Source of the DNA: Neoarius graeffei
Lineage: Eukaryota > Chordata > Actinopteri > Siluriformes > Ariidae
Assembly (NCBI RefSeq): GCF_027579695.1
Contig: NC_083596.1
Coordinates: 16,021,759 to 16,085,758, forward strand
Direction of reading: 5' to 3'
DNA length: 64,000 nt
This document shows, piece after piece, positions 21,032 through 32,355 of the stretch (positions are counted from its first letter, which is position 1; each line of letters starts with the position of its first letter). The position numbers and the translations under genes are program-made. The notes below the pieces were generated by a model. It made no database searches. It was not told the DNA's origin and worked only from the letters and a program-made list of their open reading frames with translations.

Positions 21032-21372
21032 ATGCCATTGCTCGTCAAGTCAAAGTCCCTCCCGTGCCAGAGAAGGTCTTCCCAGGTAATGTCTTGTCTC
21101 AGTACTAACTGGTGCATGAGTGCGGCGACGATCTCTGTTTCAGTAGCCCTCTGCCTCTCGCCTATTATATAACTCGGGTTAGAGTGGGGGGCTAGTCCTC
21201 TGATAACCATGAGAGTTTGACTTCCTACTCCCATCTGTATTGCAGCATGCCTTGCTGGGTGGCAGTAGATACCATTTTTATGATAGTCGTTGGTATGACC
21301 CGACTGAGAGTAGAACTCACGATCTCCTGGTTGAGAGGTGGACACGCTAACCACTAGGCCAGCTCTCGGACA
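21032..21372 (-). mobile_element. Third tRNA-derived SINE family
   Basis: On the minus strand: GAGCTGGCCTAGTGGTTAGC (A box) near 21365, a B-box-like GTGAGTTCTACTCTC near 21310, then CATGCTGCAATACAG, GGAAGTCAAACTCTC, and a 3' end rich in TTTGACTTGAC near 21040. A 181-codon minus ORF overlapping it is a by-product. Confidence 0.75.
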
Positions 21373-22202
21373 TTGCTCTTGTAGTATAATTTTATTAAAA
21401 TTCTTCCATGGAAACCTCTTTTCAATATCTGAGCTGTTCTTTGGTGTGAATGGTGGGAAGTGGGTGTGATTCTCAGCTGTGTGAATGAGGTAGTGTGACG
21501 TTGAAGGTGTCAAGTTCTCTGTATTAAGGCAGTTGATAATTTAGTAGAAATGAAATGAAATCTTGTTGATGCACAAATGCAGCAGAGACATCACATTAAT
21601 GCAGGGATGAATACTGTATCAATAACTCATAGCACCTTGAGTTGGTGATTTAACAGTTATGACCCTGATGACCCAATGCGAAGTAAAGTTGTTTCGTTAA
21701 TCAGAAAGTACAGTATCACTTTATGAGACAATTCCTGCCGTAGGTAGACAAAGCATCACAATCATGAAGTCAAAATTTTGTGAAATTTGTCTGTTTAAAA
21801 AAAAAAAGTCAGAGGATCAAAAGAGTCATTTGTGAACTGAGCCACTGAGCCAAATTATCTGACTCGCTAGTCAACAGTCAAAATTCCCAGCATTTGTAAT
21901 GACTGTAGGGAGAGGAGTGGATTTCCAATCTGCAAACTTCTGCATATTCATGGACCCTTGCATTTTATTTGACAAAGGTGTCTTTGGTGTGTTCTTGGGC
22001 ATCTTTTGTAGGTTCTTAGCCATTAAAAAAAAACAACAACCATCAAATACTGAATTATTCAATATGAATTACTCATCCTTCTTCCCAGAGGCTCATTTGA
22101 TCATTTTTTAAAATGCATACAAAGAACAAAGTGGCTGTACAATGCAAATTCTACAGTATGTGAAGCAGCTTTAGCATGGATGATTTCTATAATTGATTTG
22201 AT
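21373..22202. other. Intron 5 sequence with no recognised feature
   Basis: No motif, array or known repeat identified. Confidence 0.5.
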
Positions 22203-22554
22203 TTAAAGCTAGACGGCCTTTCGATTTAATAAAATCAGTGAAACTTAGTTCCCTCTGAAATTTGGTCTTTGTGATATATGTTTATTTCTGTAATATCTCA
22301 CAAAATATCAGGCCATTCTGTGGCTGGAAAGTTATTTAATTTGAGAGGATTCCCTAGCAAATAATGTGCATGAAATTGCTCGCTTCATGCAGTCAAGCAG
22401 ACAGAGGAAGTCCATGTGCGCATGCACAGGTTTACCACCTTCTTTTGGGTTTTACGGCAGCTGGCATCCACAGTGTTGCATTAGTGCCCTCTACAGGTTT
22501 ACCTTTGACCGTGGACTGACAGTTCCATCATTCTGTCGCTAAACGAACAGCTGA

Positions 22555-22698
22555 TCACACCGAGGTGCTTGCTGAGCGCCGATATTTATTAGTTTGGTCC
22601 TGCGTTTCCTTTCCTTCGTATATAACATAACGTCTTTTCTCGCTTTCTGTTACTGTAGTCGGTCTTTCACGTTTCATTCGCACACTCACGTCCTCCAT
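22555..22698 (-). pseudogene. Conserved open frame of the TTAA family
   Basis: MEDVSVRMKRERPTTVTESE, then KRRYVIYEGKETQDQTNK. The same frame appears in the copies near 44710 (with KKRRYVIYEGKE) and 52950. Survival in three diverged copies suggests it was the first exon of an element gene. The product is unknown. Confidence 0.45.
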
Positions 22699-22860
22699 TT
22701 TCCTCTCCTGTTTCAAATTTGTATCCCACAATACCTTGTGCGAACGGGGAAAGCCCACCACGTGATGCATGACGTAGTATCTTGAATTGGGTCATGGTGA
22801 AGCAGGAAAAAATAGAGAATTTAGAGCCATGTGGCCCAAAATTCATTAATTGTTCTACAA

Positions 22861-24359
22861 TTAATGAATTTTGGGCCACATGCTCCTTAACATGTGCCAC
22901 CCTGTTTTTAAAGGGACCAAAAGTAATTGGACAATTGACTCAAAGGCTATTTCATGGGCAGGTGTGGGCAATTCCTTCGTTATGTCATTCTCAATTAAGC
23001 AGATAAAAGGCCTGGAGTTGATTTGAGGTGTGGTGCTTGCATTTGGAAGATTTTGCTGTGAAGAAAACATGCGGTCAAAGGAGCTCTTCATGCAGGTGAA
23101 ACAAGCCATCCTTAAGCTGCGAAAACAGAAAAAACCCATCCGAGAAATTGCTACAATATTAGGAGTGGCAAAATCTACAGTTTGGTACATCCTGAGAAAG
23201 AAAGAAAGCACTGGTGAACTCATCAATGCAAAAAGACCTGGATGCCCACAGAAGACAACAGTGGTGGATGATCGCAGAATAATCTCCATGGTGAAGAGAA
23301 ACCCCTTCACAACAGCCAACCAAGTGAACAACACTCTCCAGGAAGTAGGCGTATCAATATCCAAATCTACCATAAAGAGAAGACTGCATGAAAGTAAATA
23401 CAGAGGGTTCACTGCACGGTGCAAGCCACTCATAAGCCTCAAGAATAAGAAGGCTAGATTGGACTTTGCTAAAAAACATCTAAAAAAGCCAGCACAGTTC
23501 TGGAAGAACATTCTTTGGACAGATGAAACCAAGATCAACCTCTACCAGAATGATGGAAAGAAAAAAGTATGGCAAAGGCGTGGTACAGCTCATGATCCAA
23601 AGCATACCACATCATCTGTAAAACATGGTGGAGGCAGTATGATGGCTTGGGCATGCATGGCTGCCAGTGGCACTGGGTCACTAGTGTTTATTGATGATGT
23701 GACATAGGACAGAAGCAGCCGGATGAATTCTGAGGTATTCAGAGACATACTGTGTGCTCAAATCCAGCCAAATGCAGCCAAACTGATTGGTCGGCGTTTC
23801 ATAATACAGATGGACAATGACCCAAAACATAAAGCCAAAGCAACCCAGGAGTTTATTAAAGCAAAGAAGTGGAATATTCTTGAATGGCCAAGTCAGTCAC
23901 CTGATCTCAACCCAATTGAGCATGCATTTCACTTGTTAAAGACTAAACTTCAGACAGAAAGGCCCACAAACAAACAGCAACTGAAAACTGCTGCAGTAAA
24001 GGTCTGGCAGAGCATTAAAAAGGAGGAAACACAGCGTCTGGTGATGTCCATGAGTTCAAGACTTCAGGCAGTCATTGCCAACAAAGGGTTTTCAACCAAG
24101 TATTAGAAATTAACATTTTATTTACAATTATTTAATTTGTCCAATTACTTTTGAGCCCCTGAAATGAAGGGATTGTGTTTAAAAAATGCTTTAGTTCCTC
24201 ACATTTTTATGCAATCATTTTGTTCAACCCACTGAATTAAAGCTTAAAGTCTGAACTTCAACTGCATCTGAATTGTTTTGTTCAAAATTCATTGTGGTAA
24301 TGTACAGAACCAAAATTAGAAAAATGTTGTCTCTGTCCAAATATTTATGGACCTAACTG
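22861..24359 (+). mobile_element. Tc1-like transposon with nearly intact transposase, left terminus lost
   Basis: The right end is the complement of CAGTTAGGTCCATAAATATT, followed by TA (24360-24361). The matching left end is absent; instead 22861-22889 is an inverted copy of the flank 22826-22856, so the left border was rebuilt as a hairpin. The transposase lies at 23030-24106. Confidence 0.85.
23030..24106 (+). pseudogene. Tc1 transposase, one in-frame stop (DD34E)
   Basis: Cut-and-paste transposase of the Tc1 family, about 358 codons in one frame. Helix-turn-helix part: [20 protein letters not shown] (near 23137). Linker with RPGCP. Catalytic core: [10 protein letters not shown] (first Asp), QMDNDPKHKAKA (second Asp, 23812), SPDLNPIEHAF (Glu, 23910). 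The only lesion is TAG at 23705-23707; reading resumes in the same frame and reaches the natural stop at 24104-24106. The likely start is either the codon at 23030 or the ATG at 23069. With one terminus missing the copy is probably immobile, and a full-length product would need readthrough. Confidence 0.92.
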
Positions 24360-24501
24360 TATTTTTAAAAATATAATACAATCGGAAGTCTGTGATTCAA
24401 ATTCAGTAGCTTTCGGTCCACTAAACAAAAATAACTGGGTGTCAGGGAAATTTCTTTTTATGACCCAAACTTGAAAAATCTGAAAGGAAGTCTACCTTTA
24501 A

Positions 24502-25137
24502 ATCTGGATTTATTGGTCAAGGACATATCAGGACATGGGTTGAGTGAAATTCACTATTCCTCAGTACAGCAGGAAGCAACAGACCCACTGACCTGGCCCA
24601 ATCATATATAGTTACTGGTAGTTAATATCCTACAAACTATTTTATCATATCAGTTTGGTAGTCAGTCTCTTTATGTAGACTTTATTTGTTCTAGTAGATT
24701 AGCAGTGCAGTTCGCCTTTGCACCCTTCTCCGATTAGCTATTAATAGGTCCGACTTTGCCTTGCTCAGCTGGTCAAAGAGTCAGTGTGTGTGATCTGTCG
24801 AGAATGAAGAACATAAACACTGTACTCCACTTGCGTCATAGCCACCCATATTGGTGAGAAAATGAGTCACTTGATTGCTTTTGGTGACAAAAGGGTCAAT
24901 CTCGTCTTCTGTTGTGTCTGTTTCTCAGAGATGCGCTGATTCAATTTCAGTGCTGTTTAATCAAAGGTGACCCACTTGCAGAAAATGCAAACGTGTTGTT
25001 TTTATTGTCCGTTTGGATGGATATGACTGTGATAGTTTCCAAATGTTGTTTCACGAGGAAAATACTAACATGCAATGAACTGCTGAGTGTATCGGCTGTG
25101 CATTTGGATTTATGGGAAAATCTTTCCTCATGACACA
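24502..25137. other. Intron 5 sequence with no recognised feature
   Basis: No repeat or motif assigned. Confidence 0.5.
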
Positions 25138-25568
25138 TACAGTTGTGGTCAGACGTTTACATACAGTGACATGAATGTCATCTTGGATATGAATGTCATG
25201 GCAATATTTGGGCTTTCAGTAATTTCTTTGAACTGTTCTTTTTCTGTGGCAGAATGTACAGTATACATCTTTAATAAAAAAAACACTAGAATTTGGTGCA
25301 CAAGTTTTAATTTTCTTTAGGTTTTCTGAAATCAACACAGGGTCAAAACTATACATACAGGGTCAAATATATACATACAGCACACCTAATATTTGGGTAA
25401 AATGTCTCTTCGCAAGATTCACTTTGACCAAACATTTTTGTTTACCATGAACAAGCTTCTGGCAGAATTCTGGTTGGATTTTTCACGACTTTTCATGGTA
25501 GAATTGGTAGAGTTCAATTAATTTTTTTTTTCTTGGCATGGACTCGACTTTTAAGCATGGTCCAGATA

Positions 25569-26051
25569 CAGTAAGGTATATATGCAAACAACAGCAGCAG
25601 GACAACTTCTACTTTCAGCAGGATGGGGCACCACTGCACTTTGCACTCAATATGCGTGCCCAACTTGACAAAGAATTTCCCAACAGGTGGATTGGATGTC
25701 GGGGAGCCGTTGACTGGCCACCACGCTTGCCAGATCTCACCCCTATGGACTTCTTTTTCTGGGGATGTGTAAAAGATGGGGTTTTCTCATGCAAGCTATG
25801 TTCTGTTGATGCCATGATTCAGTTCATATGGGAGGCTTGCCAGGAAATTGATGCTGATTAAGACCTTTGTGCCAGAGTGTACATGGGTGTCCACACTTGA
25901 CTAGTGGAGTGTGTGAATGCCGGGGGCAAACAGTTTGAACATTTGAGGGATTAATATGTTTATTATTGATATGTTTGTATAATCAATTAAATAACGTTTT
26001 GTGCGACTGTTTTGTTTTTCATTACTGTATACCTACTTTTGCAGCCCCCTG
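25569..26051 (+). mobile_element. mariner-type (DD41D-like) element fragment
   Basis: Inserted at a TA of the host Tc1 (TA at 25567-25568 and 26052-26053; the sister copy is continuous there). It codes (25570-25861) for YFQQDGAPLHFALN (second Asp) and LPDLTPMDFFFWG (third acidic residue). Spacing between those two residues is 41, the DD41D pattern. The first Asp, N-terminal domain and left inverted repeat are gone. Confidence 0.7.
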
Positions 26052-26087
26052 TATTTTCAATAGGGTTGAAGTCAGTACTTGTTTTAA

Positions 26088-26816
26088 AGGAACAGTCCAC
26101 CGTATTTCCATAATGAAATATGCTCTTATCTGAATTGAGACGAGCTGCTCCGTACCTATCCGAGCTTTGCGCGACCTCCCAGTTAGTCAGACGCAGTCAG
26201 ACGTGCTGTCACTCCTGTTAGCAATGTAGCTAGGCTCAGTATGGCCAACGGTATTTTTTGGGGCTGTAGTTAGATGCGAACAAATTCTTCTGCGTTTTTC
26301 CTGTTTACATAGGTTTATATGACCAGTGATATGAAACAAGTTCAGTTACACAAATTGAAACGTAGCGATTTTCTATGCTATGGAAAGTCCGCACTATAAT
26401 GACAGGCGTACTAACACCTTCTGCGCGCTTCGGCAGCGCATTGATATCTGAGCTCCGTATCAATGCGCTGCCGAAGCGCGCAGAAGGTGTTAGTACGCCT
26501 GTCATTATAGTGCGGACTTTCCATAGCATAGAAAATCGCTACGTTTCAATTTGTGTAACTGAACTTGTTTCATATCACTGGTCATATAAACCTATGTAAA
26601 CAGGAAAAACGCGGAAGAGTTTGGTCGCATCTAACTACAGCCCCAAAAAATACCGTTGGCCATACTGAGCCTAGCTACATTGCTAACAGGAGTGACAGTG
26701 CGTCTGACTGCGTCTGACTAACTGGGAGGTCGCGCAAAGCTCGAATAGGTACAGAGCAGCTCGTCTCAATTCAGGTAAGAGCATATTTCATAATGGAAAT
26801 ACGGTGGACTGTTCCT
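26088..26816. mobile_element. 729-bp palindromic foldback element with TTAA duplication
   Basis: Two arms of 359 bp (26088-26446 and 26458-26816) around an 11-bp spacer, nearly identical as reverse complements. Ends AGGAACAGTCCACCG; flanks TTAA (26084-26087, 26817-26820). The same position in the sister Tc1 (around 63050) has a single TTAA, giving the empty site. It has no gene; same-sequence ORFs on both strands (26305-26529 and 26375-26599) are mirror images. Confidence 0.93.
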
Positions 26817-27929
26817 TTAAGGTTAATGTTAGCCTGCTTTATCCTCCACAACCAGCTCTGATGCGTGTTTGGGTTCACTGTCCTGTTGTAAGTCCCAAGT
26901 CATGTTCAAGTTTCTGATGGTTTATGCTGAAAAATTCTGAGGTAGTCCTCTTTCTTCATTATTCCATCCACTTTGTGCAGTGAACCAGTTCCATTGACAG
27001 CAAAACAGCCCCAGAGCATGATGATCCTACCACCACCACCAGCTGGTACAGTGTCCCTCTGTACATGGTGGTCATTGTGGCTAAACAACTCAATCTTTGT
27101 CTCATCTGACCATACAGCTATCCTCCAGAAGGCTTTTTCTTTGTCCGTGTGGTCAGCTTCAAACTTTAGTTAAGCTTGAAGGTGTCAATTTTGGAGCAGG
27201 GGGTTATTTCTTGGATAGCAGCCTCTTAGTCCATGGTAATCTGAACTGTAGACAGTGATCCATCAGCTTCCAATTCATGGCAGGGCTGTGCCATGGTGGT
27301 TCCCAGGTTGTTACTGATCATCCAAACCCACTTCCTTTCAGCTGAGGGTGACAGTTTGGGTTTTCTTGAAGCAAAGTGGCTTGGCAAAGTGACAACACCT
27401 CACAATAACTTGGATACAATTGTTTGAACTGATCTTGGAATTTGCAGTTGTTTAGAAATGGCTCCAAGAGACATTCCGGAGTTGTGTGTATCTGCAGTCC
27501 TCTTTCTCAGATCTGCACTGAGTTCCTTGGACTTTCCCATTTTACTGTGTGTTGGTCAATCCAATGAGTGTTGTAAACAAACCCTTTTTATGAAGGCACA
27601 GAGAAGCTACCAGCTGTTGTCAATAATGATCACTAACAGGAAGTTAAGAGACCTCGGCCTTGGCAAGATAAGAGACAATTTGGAAGTCTCAGAACGTCTG
27701 AATTAATAATCTAAGTGAGCGTATGTAAATTTTTGACCCTGTGTTGATTTCAGAAAACCCAAAGAAAATTAAAACTTGTGCACCAAATTCTAGTGGGGTT
27801 TTTTAATTAAAGATGTATGCTGTACAGTCATTCTGCCACAGAAAAAGAACAGTTCAAAGAAATTACTGAAAGCCCAAATATTGCCATGACATTCATGTCA
27901 CTGTATGTAAATTTCTGACCACAACTGTA

Positions 27930-28984
27930 TACTTTAGACGCACGTACACACAGTGTAGTATTTGGGTTAAGTCCCATGTATCACTTATTTGGGGGGTGAG
28001 GAAGGTTTTCTAAATTTTTATGACTCATTGCATTGTTTTTGCTGTGATCTGGTATCTGTATTCCAAATAGGAAGTCTGTATTAGTTTACATTAAGATATC
28101 TTCCTTTATCCAAAGTGACCCTATGCAGGAAGTAGAGGTGAGACCTTCCTTCATTCCCTCTCGACGCACGTGAAGAGTGTATGGTGGGTGGAAGTGGGTC
28201 AGGAACAAAAGGGCCAATCTGCCTCCTCTCATGTTGAGAGTCAGCACATGAAGAGGAATGAAAAACATAATAGTGATGGTTCAGGATGGGAGGGGGATTG
28301 GGGAGCAATCTTTCTGTCTCTCACACATCAGTGTTAAACTGCACTTGTTAATGCCTCACGAGTATGCACGCACACTCGCACCCCCAAACCTAATTTCACC
28401 TTGTGGGAAACACATCGAAAGCATTACTATAATTTACCTCATTTGTTGTGTTTGGGCAACGATAACAGCATGGGGGCAGTTGTGTTGTCAGGAGAGACGC
28501 AATCACCAGTGCTTCCGGTTGAATTTGGGCTCCCCTATAAAAGTGATGAGCTTCAGTCTGCATGTGGGTGGGTGTGTAAGAGACGAGGATAGTGTTGGAG
28601 TTGGTTGCCGGTAAACTGAGTTTGAGATGCAGAACAGAAACGTAGGAAGTATTACTGGGACGGGAACTGGGCGAAGGGATCTGCCTTGATCTGTGAGTAG
28701 CATATTGTGTTTTAAATGTGTGTTTAGAGGTACAGGAGTGACTCTGCCTTGGGTAGTTTGGTGATCCAAAGAATCAGGCCATTTTTGAGTCAACATGGGT
28801 GCACTGGAACAGGATTTGCGAGTTTGGGAGATTTCTAAAGTGTTTTTTTTTTCTTTCTTGTCTTGATATTCCATTCCATTCCATTTTACTTTTCTTTACT
28901 GTTGTAAGTCTACATTCTATCACTGTTCTACAGTCCATATGTTGGTCCTTCTGGTGGTCATGATGCACAGATCTAGAGCTCAGC
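27930..28984. other. Intron 5 sequence with no recognised feature
   Basis: Some open frames up to 123 codons, none with a recognisable motif. Confidence 0.5.
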
Positions 28985-29592
28985 CATCAGTGTGCTGTTT
29001 GATCAGCATTGTCTGATGTTTGTCTGATTTACTCGTCATTGCTGGAATACCACAGGGTACAAAGCTCGCTCCGCTTTTGTTCTGTTTTCTTGTTAATGAT
29101 CTATGCTCCAACACTCCCTATACTTATAGGATTAAGTATGTTGATGACCTCTTAGTTCTTGTATTTATTCCTTGGTGTTCCCCCTCATATTTACAGTTCA
29201 CAGTGAATGATGTGGATAGATATGCTAGTGAAAGGGGTATGAAGTTAAATAAAAAAAAGCAAAGACATGCTTATTGATTATTATTATTATTACTTTTTTT
29301 TTTAAAAATAAACACTTTAAACCTTGTGAACCAAGCCCTTTAATGATAGGCCCTGTGCCTTTGGAACGAGTTCAGAGCTATAAGTTATTAGGCGTGTATA
29401 TTTGACAATTATTCCATGAAATCGAGTCGTACATGAGCTGATAGCCGATGAGGCATGTAGCACTGAGTTGGCTATAAGCCATGTATGACGAGATTGAGTG
29501 GAATAATTTTATTCTATCCACATTCACTGGATTTTGAGAAACTGAGCATTTTTTATTTTTTGCAAATTCAATAAATAAAAACTTTATACAAA

Positions 29593-30357
29593 TCCATCCA
29601 GCCTTTATCTGTAACCGCGTATCCTGTGCAGGGTCGCAGGCAAGCTGGAGCCTATCCCAGCTGACTATGGGTGAGAGGTGGGGTACACCCTGTACAAGTC
29701 GCCAGATCATTGCAGGGCTGACACAGAGACAAACAACCATTCACACTCACATTCACATCTACATTTTTTTTGTTTCCATTTCCGGTTGAGAGTACGTCGT
29801 GCGCGTTCTGGTTGCCGCTTCTCACCGGAGCTTTTTTGTTTTATTTTATTTCTTTTTCTATTTTTTTTTCTGTGTGTTTGTGTAGTTTGATGTTTGTTTG
29901 AGTGTTTTCTCCACCGGTGGTGGTGTAGCTCCGGACCTAGTTTTGGGCGTCAGTTCCCTCCAGGCCTTGGTTCGCCGTGGGTGATGCCTGTGCTCCCAGC
30001 TGTGGACTGCAGTGAGCTCGTTGCTCATTTTCATCATGGTTGTCCAGTGCTCTGCGCTTTAATGCTTGGCGTGATGTTCCGAGCGATTTTGCTTGGTGGT
30101 GTCGCGGCGGCTGTGCAGGCGGTTTGGGACACACCAGCGCTTTGCGTGGCGGAGCTTCTCTGCTTGCTTTGTGGATCCATGGCGTGATGTTCTGAGCGAT
30201 GTTGCTGACAGTGTCGCGGTGGCGGTGTTGGAGATGTGTGACTTGTTTTCGTGCGCCTTTTGGTGGGACTGTGGCTGCTACACCACGGGAATTACATCCT
30301 GACCCCTACTTGGTGGACTTTTTACTTTTTATTTTTTATTTATTTTTTTTCTTATTA

Positions 30358-30388
<31 letters not shown>

Positions 30389-30667
30389 TTCTTTCTTTCT
30401 TTGTCTACTATTGTAAAGCGTCCTTGGGTTTCTTGAAAGGCGCTAAATAAATTTAACTTATTATTACAGTCAATTTAGAGCCACCAATTAGCCTAACCTG
30501 CATATCTTTGTACTGTGGGGGAAACCGGAGCGCCCGGAGGAAACCCACGCAGACACGGGGAGAACATGCAAATTCTATACAGTCAGGCCTCCGTTGGCCA
30601 CAGGGCTCGAACCCAGTACCTTCTTGCTGTGAGGCGACAGTGCTAACCACTACACCACCATGCTGCC
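29593..30667 (-). mobile_element. tRNA-headed SINE, copy 8, split
   Basis: Halves at 29593-29761 and 30466-30667, flanked by a perfect 12-bp duplication ACTTTATACAAA (29581-29592, 30668-30679). It inserted into the Crypton-like element and was later split by the element at 29762-30465. Confidence 0.88.
29762..30465 (+). mobile_element. Retroposon-like insertion inside SINE copy 8
   Basis: Ends on the + strand with TGTAAAGCGTCCTTGGGTTT, CTTGAAAGGCGCTAAATAAA and TTATTATTA, a 3' tail seen in many fish non-LTR retroposons. The 5' part is GC-rich, and 30355-30380 is a TA run. No domain recognised in its 97-codon ORF. Confidence 0.5.
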
Positions 30668-31327
30668 ACTTTATACAAAACGTTCGACCAAATCATTTCC
30701 ACTTAGTGGACACATGACAAATTGTATACATGTGTCGTAAAATATTCAAATTTGACAAGACATTTATTTAATTCTTCCTTGGACATTTCAGTGCTGTAAT
30801 TTTCAAACTTCTTTGAGCTTTTGAACCAGCCAAAAAAAAAAAATCATCAAATTTTAATACTTAAAAATTAAGAATGCAAACAAACCTGCAAAATGACAGG
30901 AGCAATTTGTAAAAAATGTTTTTTAATAATAATTCTTGAAAAATAAAAAAAGATCTGTTCTTCCCATCAAATACTTTCATTCCATATTTTGTTGCTTTTT
31001 TTATTTTACTTAAATTTTGGGGGGTTTGTTTTCGACTAGAGCTTTTATTTCGTCCTCGGTTGGTTCAGCAACACGATCCGCCATTTTGTTTTTCTCTACT
31101 CACGGTATATGAGCTGATGGCCTAGTAGTAGCGTAGCCAATCAGCGCACACAATTGCTCATATCCAGTGAATGTGGATAGAATAATTCTAATAATCCCTC
31201 ATGGAATGTTCATTGTAATTATATTGTTAAGAAAGCGAACGAAAGATTATTCGCTATTAGATTGCTTAACAGGACTGGTCTCCCTCCCTTGGATCTTGTT
31301 AAGGTTTATTTTTCAATCATTAGGTCC

Positions 31328-32319
31328 AAATTTGCAGAACTAAAGAGTGCTCACTGATCATTGAGTGAAGCTTAAGACAAGAGGGAAGTATATGGTTGCC
31401 TTTATTAGATCGAGAATGATGTACAATGCGGCAAAATGGGAGTTAAATACTGGCATTATGGACAAGCTAGCGGTTGAATGGGTGCGTTTCCTTCGAAAAA
31501 TTCTACTTGAAGGCTTTAAATGGTGCAGTGCACCACCTGCCGACCTGTCTGAATCAGAGAGGACAGCAGGGAATTGGGACTATGCCTTCATGTATTCCAA
31601 TGCAGACATATATAGATTAACTGGCACAACGATGATTAAGGAATATCAAGAGTGACATCATTTAGAGTGGCTAGGCCACTGTGTTAGGCTACATCCACAT
31701 GACAATGGCAACGAGATGTTATTTAAAAAAATATCGCGTCCAAATGGGCAACGATCAGTAAAATATCAGGTCCATATGGCAACGCAACGCTTGCTGAAAA
31801 TGATGCAATACATATGCCACACCTCTAGGGGCGCTGTAAGATGGTCCCTTCGGAGACACCAGAACAATAGAAGAAGTAAGGACGCATGCGCATAAACTAT
31901 TATGCGCGAGACTTCATATTAGCCACAAAGTCAGGGAAATCTGTTCGTAAAATTACGTTATAATGACCAAATACAATGAAAAGTATTTTTCCAGTCTCAC
32001 CTGTGAAAGGTAATCCCATGTGATCTCGTTTGGACGGTAAACCTGTTGGTACAGTTAAACGCAGCACATGAATGAGGCATCTTTATTCTCCGCTTTGACC
32101 TATCCAATATGGCGGCGAGGATGACGTATGATTCTACGTGGAAGGCGGCGTCTTTAATGGTCCGGAATAAATTGAATGCTACACGTTGATGGATTAATTT
32201 GTTGTTCTACGCCCTTTTTGAGGAATGTATTGTAGGACTTAAACCAACATCTGAAGAGGTGAGATCGCTCCTTTTTTTCCCTATTTTTGCTGGCGGGATT
32301 GACTCTGCCCTAAGGGCTA

Positions 32320-32355
<36 letters not shown>

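Larger units (their letters stand above)
22207..24497. mobile_element. Kolobok-like TTAA element, family K copy 1 (hosts a Tc1)
   Basis: Ends AGCTAGACGGCCTTTCGA and (complement of right end) AGGTAGACTTCCTTTCAG, flanked by TTAA (22203-22206, 24498-24501). Two more copies in the same orientation lie at 44213-45016 and 52149-53248. All three keep a minus-strand frame starting MED/MEG (here 22555-22698). TTAA duplications with AG-starting ends fit the Kolobok superfamily. This is inference without a transposase. Confidence 0.6.
25140..27927 (-). mobile_element. Tc1-like transposon, copy 1 of a family, with two insertions
   Basis: Ends CAGTTGTGGTCAGACGTTTA and inverted TTTCTGACCACAACTG, flanked by TA (25138-25139, 27928-27929). 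A sister copy without insertions is 61965-63496. The transposase on the minus strand is decayed; the recognisable part is GGGGRIIMLWGCFA and GTGSLHKVDGIM (26906-27088). Insertions: a DD41D-type fragment (25569-26051) and a 729-bp palindrome (26088-26816). Confidence 0.88.
29403..31186 (-). mobile_element. Crypton-like element, copy B (hosts a SINE)
   Basis: Same layout as 14698-15216 but reversed: the roughly 105-bp block at the left (ATTATTCCATG...), TTATTCTATCCACATTCACT at 29508-29530, and its inverted match before 31186. The exon on the minus strand ends near 31095 and begins MADRVAEPTEDEIKALVE. It interrupts the LINE between YI and NNPSW codons. Confidence 0.6.

Noticed and set aside
20968..21513. 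181-codon minus ORF
   Set aside because: It runs through the tRNA-derived SINE at 21032-21372 and shows no domain.
26305..26599. Pair of near-identical 74-codon ORFs on opposite strands
   Set aside because: They are the two arms of the palindrome, so one sequence is read twice.
29894..30187. 97-codon plus ORF in the insertion at 29762-30465
   Set aside because: Low-complexity hydrophobic translation inside a retroposon-like insert, no motif.
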